Below, in pieces: positions 58,255 through 64,000 of a stretch of 64,000 nucleotides of DNA. The stretch is from Dryococelus australis. Lineage: Eukaryota; Arthropoda; Insecta; Phasmatodea; Phasmatidae. The stretch lies in NCBI GenBank assembly GCA_029891345.1, contig CM057009.1, forward strand, positions 294,024,466 through 294,088,465. The letters are read 5' to 3'. The position numbers and the translations under genes are program-made. Position 1 is the first letter of the stretch; each line of letters opens with the position of its first letter. The notes under the pieces are model-generated. The model saw only the letters and a list, made by a program, of their open reading frames with translations. It had not been told where the DNA came from and did no database searches.

Positions 58255-59770
58255 TTACCGATCTTGGAGAAGCTGGGTTCGGGTGAAGTCGTATGTTTGG
58301 AGTGGGGTCCCTGAGAGACCTCGTTGATGCGAGGTGACAGGTTGCTGTACTGCGGTGGCTGAGCCTACCAACTTCGACGTAGATGGATCTACGATGGCGT
58401 CCTTGGAGGTATACAGATCCGATGTCAATGACGCACAGTTTGGCGCATGCAGGGATGAATTGTCACGACATATTGCAGAAGTTACCACATCATCAGGAGA
58501 GCACGGAAGTTTGGTGTCTTCGCGCATGAAAAAACACAACACTTGACATAGCCTGGGGGTACAGCAGATTATCTGCTGGCAAGGCTCGAATGAGTTGGGA
58601 TTCCAAGCACCGATCCAGTGCAAATTACCATCGCACACCTCTTCATACTCCTTGAGCTTGCCACTGGACCAGTACCTATAGTCAACGCGACTAAATCCAG
58701 GTTTTACTTAATGATACGTTCTTGCTGGATGGAAGCCTGCTATGTTGTCTGTCTGCCTCACACTGGATGCTCGATGACATAGCGGGTCTGTTTTTTATTG
58801 GACCAGTTACAAAATGGTGACGTTGCCACCATCTTGGAAATAAGTCATGACGTCGTTTCACGATCTTGGCAAGCAATAACAGGAACATTGAGACTGTCCC
58901 GCAAAAAAAAGCAACGAAACATTTACTTTTGCTGCAGGTAATTTCGCCTTCCGTGTTCACACTGTCTACGTCGCTGTCGTTGGACGACGCACACGCGTGC
59001 TCTGAATCCATGTCACTGCTCTGTCAATTACATACATATAACAGAATATGTGCCCGTTTCATTTATATACCGCACTTGCGAGAAGCGATATTTGATGGCT
59101 TGAATTTAGCACTACATAACAATTCGTCTCTGTACACAGAAAACAAATGCAATGCACAAGGCATGTCTAATGTCTGCATCCACCCTCCCCTGTCTTTACT
59201 AATATACCTTGCGTGCTATATACTATTACAGCTTTCGATAATTTCGTCCGGCCAGGGCGAACTGCAAAGGTGAAAGTAGCACCACACAGAAGGCTTGCTA
59301 AAATCTGGGAGGTGTCTTGAGGTGCAAATATTTTCCATCTGAGCCGAAAATTAATATTCCCATTGCACATTTCAAAATAAGTGAAGCTGCGAATCTCACC
59401 ACACTCATCTGTAAAACAGATGCCTTATTCTATACAGTGTTGGCTTGTATATATAATCATACTGTGAATTGGGCTCGAACATGGAGCAGCTGACATCTTC
59501 CACTGGGCGAGGATCTGGAAGCAGGTAAATTTCCTTTCCTTCAGATCCGCTGTAGTCATCGACTTCGAACTGGTACTCTGTTGGCTGTAGCGGCTGGTAG
59601 CCACGAGACTGGCAAACTTCTTGCAATCATTGCATATTGTTATATGGTTTATTTTTGCTAACTCTTTAACTTCATTCACTCCTAGATGATTAGCATTATG
59701 AAAAGATAGACAAGGGGTTGCGAAGCACAGTAGGTATATGATTCTCACCTTTATACATGAAATGCACACC
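58255..59770 (-). other. Region with unassigned minus-strand ORFs
   Basis: ORFs 58255-58638 (127 aa), 58691-59011 (106 aa, starting MDSEHACASSNDSDVDSV), 59167-59370 and 59405-59626 are open and not low in complexity. A read-through near 58650 gives YWSSGKLKEYEEVCDGNLHW, faintly like part of a C-type lectin fold, and 59340-59400 gives FEMCNGNINFRLRWKIF. The shared C-x-GN-word context suggests a duplicated unit, but I cannot name a family. It may be an unrecognised transposon or host exons. Confidence 0.3.
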
Positions 59771-59799
59771 TTTTATTTAATCTGAACAAGTTATGCAGA

Positions 59800-61480
59800 A
59801 TTGAGTTAATTTGGTCCCATTTAGACCTGAAGTAACATGAGACTCTAGTTATTTTCTTAACAACTTCTAATTTCGATAGTACTTCACAATTTGACTCTTG
59901 TTGTAATTAACGTGAACACGGCCTAACTTCCTAATCCGGGTACTACCCTACATCCAATCTCGAGGTTCTTACCACTGGAATATAGGATGGCGACACTCGT
60001 CCGGAAGGCTCCCCCTTGGACCTGAAGTCGTGATGCCCTGTCTCAGCGTCGTAGTGCCCTCAAGCAGTCTTGAAGAGATACACGTAAATATGGCGGCAGA
60101 GTGGGGGTTTCCCCTCTTTCTGTCACCCCCACTCCATGTGACTCGACCTCTACCGTGTACTGACCGGCCGCCCCTCGCCACAAAATCCTAAGTCCGCAGG
60201 ACGCTCGTTCGACTCCCGGACGTGGCCGGAACAATATGTAGACTGGAAGATATGCTTGTTGGCGAGATCGAGAACTGGCCATCAAGTGGATACCGCTACT
60301 TATACAGCCCAAAGCTTTTCAATGTGGCTGCCAGCTCACGAAGTCGTTGCTAGATAGGCGTCACACGTGAGTGCTGAGCACAAGGTCAGCCATATCATCT
60401 TCCCACTGTCCAGGATGGCGGAGTGCTCCTCGCCATTACAATGCACCATCCAACTAATTGCATCATGGCGATCGTCCGTCTTTAGCTCGTAACATATCGT
60501 TCCTGCACCTCAAATTTGACTCCGTAATTCTTCTTCCGCACGCGATTTCAGCTTACGTGTAGTGACAGTCACCGATGCCTACAGCAACTTCGCCTGGGCC
60601 CATCGCAACATGCGATTTACACCGAGTGATAGCGAAACGTTTATCATATTTCATGTCTGTTTCGTTATGTAGCTGCGGACTTCCATACATAACGAAGATC
60701 GATGACGTCGAAAGGTAGTAAACTTGTGATCATAAATATTGCTAAAATATTTATTTGATAAGTTATAAAATACTGTTTCTCGTACAAACGACAGTGTTAC
60801 AATTACGTATGCTTAATAAATAGCGGCAGTAACGTACTCAAAAGATATTTAACGTACATGTTTAAAATCAGTATATTTCATGTAGTTACTCATAGTGTCG
60901 CTAGGTGGCAGAGCCGCGTAGGACGGCACTGGTAGTATTTCACGCTGCGTAGAGAGCGCAGCATAAGCCCACGAAGCCGCGCGAAGTGCCTGAATTTTAC
61001 TTTTACTTATTTACACTCTGTTGATACATTACAAATACGTAATAGACATGCAAAACTAAAATGTGTCCAACTATTAATATACAAAATACGTAATCTTACA
61101 TTGAATAATACCCTAACTAAGTAATGCAGCAGTAAATTTAGTTCGTGAACTACGATGCGATTGGTGAACAACGAACACCAAATGCGATGTTCCTCGCATA
61201 AAACGAACGGTCGTACTCATTTCTTGCTTCCAAACTTGTATTGTTTCTTTCGATTTTTTAACAATTATTTTCGGTTTTTTGAGTTCATGGTCATTGCGGT
61301 TAATGCCAAGGTCATCAACATCAAACATGGGTGTCGAAGTCAGTGATTGAATATGTTTCTAAACTTTATTTATTTATTTCCACTTTTTTTATACTGGCGA
61401 AGTTAACCAGGTGTAACTCAATGTACACATACGTAAACAGAAAGAACAAGGAAAATACTTACTTTTTTCCCCAATTTTTT
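59800..61480. other. No recognised gene
   Basis: A GC-richer patch at 59970-60560 resembles promoter/LTR DNA in composition only. Its ORFs (59969-60312) lack motifs. The remainder is AT-rich without features. Confidence 0.5.
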
Positions 61481-62070
61481 CTCGAGTTTCTTTTTCGAAG
61501 TCGTTGAGATCAAGGTCACTAGCAACCCATATGAGTGGCTGAGTCAATGATGTAATATACCTACATTTTTATTAGTGTCTTTCGACTTTTAGAATAGTTT
61601 TCTCGATTTTTATGAGTGGGTTGTGTGGTGGTGACAGCAGGTGGGGGTTGGGGGTTAGGAAAGTATGGAGAGTGAAAGATTAACATTATGTGTTCTTCGA
61701 CATTTATAATAAATTTTTCGATTTTTTTTTCCGATTTTTCATGATAATTATTATGATTGATGAGTAGGGGGAAGGGGGTGAGGGTGGTGGAATGAGTGAG
61801 AGGTTAAAAATATATGTTCCTCGATTTTTATAATAATTTTTTTTCGTTTTATCGTTTTTTTGTAATAACTGCTAAGGGTATAAAGGGTGGGGATGTTGAG
61901 TTTTATGGTTTGTGGGAGAGTGAGAAATAGGGTAACATTATATGTTCATCGATTAATTTTTTTTTTCTAGGTATGTAATTTTTACAATTTTGTGTTTATG
62001 GTTATTTAAGGTTACGAGCACAGGGCCTAGGTCAAGGTCACCAAGATCCAATATGGTGATCGGGTGCCAA
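61290..62070. repeat. Dispersed AAGGTCA-containing motif, three copies
   Basis: Related phrases occur at about 61306-61345 (CAAGGTCATCAACATCAAACATGG form), 61508-61550 (TCAAGGTCACTAGCAACCCATATG form) and 62030-62070 (TCAAGGTCACCAAGATCCAATATGG form). TCAAGGTCA also equals the monomer-type nuclear receptor site, but here it is part of a longer repeated string, so repeat origin is the simpler reading. Confidence 0.45.
61560..61975. repeat. Degenerate tandem repeat, unit about 125 bp
   Basis: Units starting near 61570, 61690, 61815 and 61942 share TGTTCYTCGATTTTTATAAT-like starts, a T-run, a GGGGTGAGGGTGG-like G-rich middle and GTGAGAAATAGG/GTGAGAGGTTAA-like ends. Each unit switches from T-rich to G-rich on the same strand. 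Confidence 0.6.
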
Positions 62071-62447
62071 CACTACCTGGCTGCCCCAGGCCACCTCGAC
62101 AACCGAGGCGGCTGCTGGCGTCGAACTCCGATGCATAATACCTGTCCCCGACGCATAATAACCTTACTACTTAAAATTTATGTCGTCTTTCATTCAAACA
62201 CGCCATTTAACACGAATTTTCATGTGTGGGAGTTACAGAAATGCGCACACATGCAGGCAGAATGCTGAATGATTTTATTAGGTTAAATCAATGCTTCAAT
62301 TTTTTTAATCGATAAAGCATGCAGAGAAACGTGTCTTTGTATTTCGTATCAGTATGTTCACGATAGTTGAAAATTATAATCTTATCATGAAACACTTAAC
62401 ATGCCTTTAAATGAGTATTCGTGACAACGAAACACCCAGTAGCAGAA

Positions 62448-62747
62448 ATGGCTTCTAAAATTCTGTGCCTGTTTATCTTGGCTGTAGGGCCAGAATTGGC
62501 CAGTAGCTACACCAATTTTCTGCTAAGGACTCCAGTCAAAGAAGAGCACAGGACGTATCGCGAGGAAGATGTGGGCACAAAGTTGATTCTCACCAGGTAC
62601 ATAGATGCTGGGAACATCGAAGAGGCCCGAAACCTCTCCAAAGTAACAGGAGATCTGTTCCCTGAAGATATTCCTAGTTATTCTGGGTTTTTTACTGTAA
62701 ACAGATCGCACGACTCAAACCTCTTCTTCTGGTTCTTCCCGGCTGAG
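62448..62747 (+). CDS. Serine carboxypeptidase, vitellogenic/venom-like: first coding exon
   Basis: Exactly 100 codons from ATG to a GAG|GTAAAG splice donor, so the exon ends in phase 0. Residues 1-20 are a signal peptide (hydrophobic LCLFILAVG core, likely cleavage after ASS). The rest is the N-terminal region of the S10 family: RTYREEDVGTKLILTRYID (about residues 37-52), EEARNLSKV, SYSGFFTVN (77-85) and NLFFWFFPAE (91-100). The SYSGFFTV and LFFWFFPA blocks are diagnostic of vitellogenic carboxypeptidase-like proteins; the GG-containing oxyanion segment and the Ser-Asp-His triad come from later exons, outside the window. A secreted or lysosomal exopeptidase that removes C-terminal residues is expected. 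The frame contains no damage, in contrast to everything else here. An in-frame upstream GTG at 62421 is not a start. NRSH at 85-88 (N-x-S) is a possible N-glycosylation site, as is NLS at 62-64. Confidence 0.9.
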
Positions 62748-64000
62748 GTAAAGTGTTTTCAGGCGCATGTGTATTTGACAAGGATAGCATTCATTTCGAA
62801 GATTTCAAGGTATATAAAATATAGTAAATAGGATATAAATTAAAACTTAACTTTACAGAAGTACTTACAAAAATAAAAGTGAATTGAAGAAATTTCAGGA
62901 ATATAACTGACATGATCATAGTTGTGAGGTCTGATATACTAAATGCTTGTTTCTAATTGCATGTTTTTTATATCGGACTCAAATTATTTCAAAACGACAT
63001 GCCCGATACTTTAACTGAACCCCCAAATATTGCGAAAGATATGTGAAATCTTTTCAATTTTCGTACCCAAATTGTAAAGAATAGAAAACTGTTGCTTACA
63101 ATAAATTGAACGTATAACATCCTAAATCTGCAATTTATATAAGTAGATCGTTTATAAGAGACGTGGATCAATTTTAAAAAAAGAATAATCGTAAAAGTTT
63201 TTTTTATCGACAATTAATTTATTTTTCATCAAAAATACATCTTTTCATTAAAATTATTCAATTTTTCAACAAAAATTAATTTTTTTCATAAAATACAATC
63301 GCTTTTTAACAAAAATTACCTAAACTTAACCTAAATCATGCGAACTGTCTTCCCACTTTTTAATAAAATTTACAACAATTTATAAAAAGTAATAAAAACT
63401 TTTGCCAAATCAGAAAAGTGGCACAAAGAAAATACTATTTTTTTCCCCCCAAAAAAACAAATAGTTGAGACTAACTTTTCATAAATTTTTTTAATGAAAA
63501 TTATATTTGCTAACTTATGACCACAAAAGAAAACAATATTACAATATTGTTCAAAATACAGATAGGCAACACCCTCCTCACATGATGTGTAGCATAGGCA
63601 CCAGAGCATCACCCGTGAAACATTATTGTCCAGGACGTCGAAAGAAACACTAGGCTGGAGTTTCATTTGTGTTTTGAATGAAAACTGTGGGTCTTACGCA
63701 CTTGAAACAAGATGACCATTTTTGTAACTTAAGTGATACTGCTCAATAGTCCGGCATCAAACATTCCAATATCCCGACGGTACAAAATTAGTATACAATA
63801 AGTGGGTAGCCAGCCATGTTATTTTCATTACCGTGGAAGGCATAAACAAATGTTTGCTGTTGGTTGAGGATCCCAATAAACAGAAAACAATGTTCGGAGA
63901 ATGTCATTTAATGTCACATAGTTTCCAATATTTCGGGATATTACAGTTTTCAAATGTGATATTCATAGGCACATTCCTCCCTTAATATTGTACTTAAGCA
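62748..64000 (+). other. Intron 1 of the carboxypeptidase gene (5' part)
   Basis: Begins GTAAAG after codon 100. No segment encoding the expected next block (the WLQGGPG-type oxyanion motif) is found before the window ends, so the intron is longer than 1.25 kb. The sequence is AT-rich with no recognised repeat. Confidence 0.75.

Noticed and set aside
58255-58700. C-type lectin-like fragment (WSSG...GNLHWIG)
   Set aside because: Only a few residues fit, the disulphide cysteines and calcium-site motif are missing, and there is no signal peptide.
61508-62040. Nuclear receptor (FTZ-F1/ERR-type) sites TCAAGGTCA upstream of the carboxypeptidase gene
   Set aside because: The motif is embedded in a longer repeated phrase, so its recurrence is explained by repeat copying. 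There is no independent evidence of regulation.

Overview
This is a gene-poor, AT-rich window of nuclear DNA from an arthropod, most likely an insect. Two things point there: the one intact protein-coding exon belongs to the insect vitellogenic/venom-type serine carboxypeptidase family, and the transposon families around it are ones that are multi-copy in arthropod genomes. There are no operons, ribosome binding sites or bacterial gene density. The only host gene I can support is exon 1 of that carboxypeptidase at 62448-62747 (+). It has a signal peptide and a clean splice donor, and the rest of the gene lies beyond the right edge.

The remainder is a layered graveyard of mobile elements. From left to right: a 39-bp minisatellite (1-370); a degraded Ty3/Gypsy internal region on the minus strand (480-3870), with RT and protease still readable; a broken member of a multi-copy arthropod family of unknown name (3999-5913) followed by three ~178-bp tandem units; a minus-strand protein-primed-type family B DNA polymerase relic (10684-13768); a GC-richer block (14750-16030) with a perfect-ended hairpin; an inverted-repeat arm encoding C2HC finger motifs (16085-16735); a G/T-rich block full of TGGTATG words (18000-22720); a long polypurine tract (24900-25390); and a second, extremely AT-rich, plus-strand DNA polymerase B relic (26930-28845).

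Next to that relic is a PIF/Harbinger transposon of about 6.1 kb (28850-34990). It has long terminal inverted repeats, a minus-strand DDE transposase pseudogene and a plus-strand MADF/BESS-like accessory gene. It contains three further insertions: a CACTG-ended element in the left arm, a mariner-type transposase piece and a small MITE. Further right are a mariner-like 5' end (38017-39070), A/C-rich DNA with satellites (40-43.7 kb), the second, inverted arm of the finger repeat (43795-44435), a Tc1-like transposase relic (45480-47015), a solo LTR with a 4-bp target duplication (49252-50113), and a complete but decayed Ty3/Gypsy element with two LTRs, ATAT target duplication and a tRNA-Leu-type primer binding site (50193-56446). 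A foldback element (56497-57240), a tRNA-derived SINE and short tandem repeats lead up to the carboxypeptidase exon.

No mobile element here looks active: frameshifts, stops and lost catalytic residues are visible in every polymerase or transposase relic. The most informative structures are composite ones: nested insertions that can be ordered in time, and a pair of inverted arms 28 kb apart that encloses one polymerase relic and could be the ends of a very large, old element.
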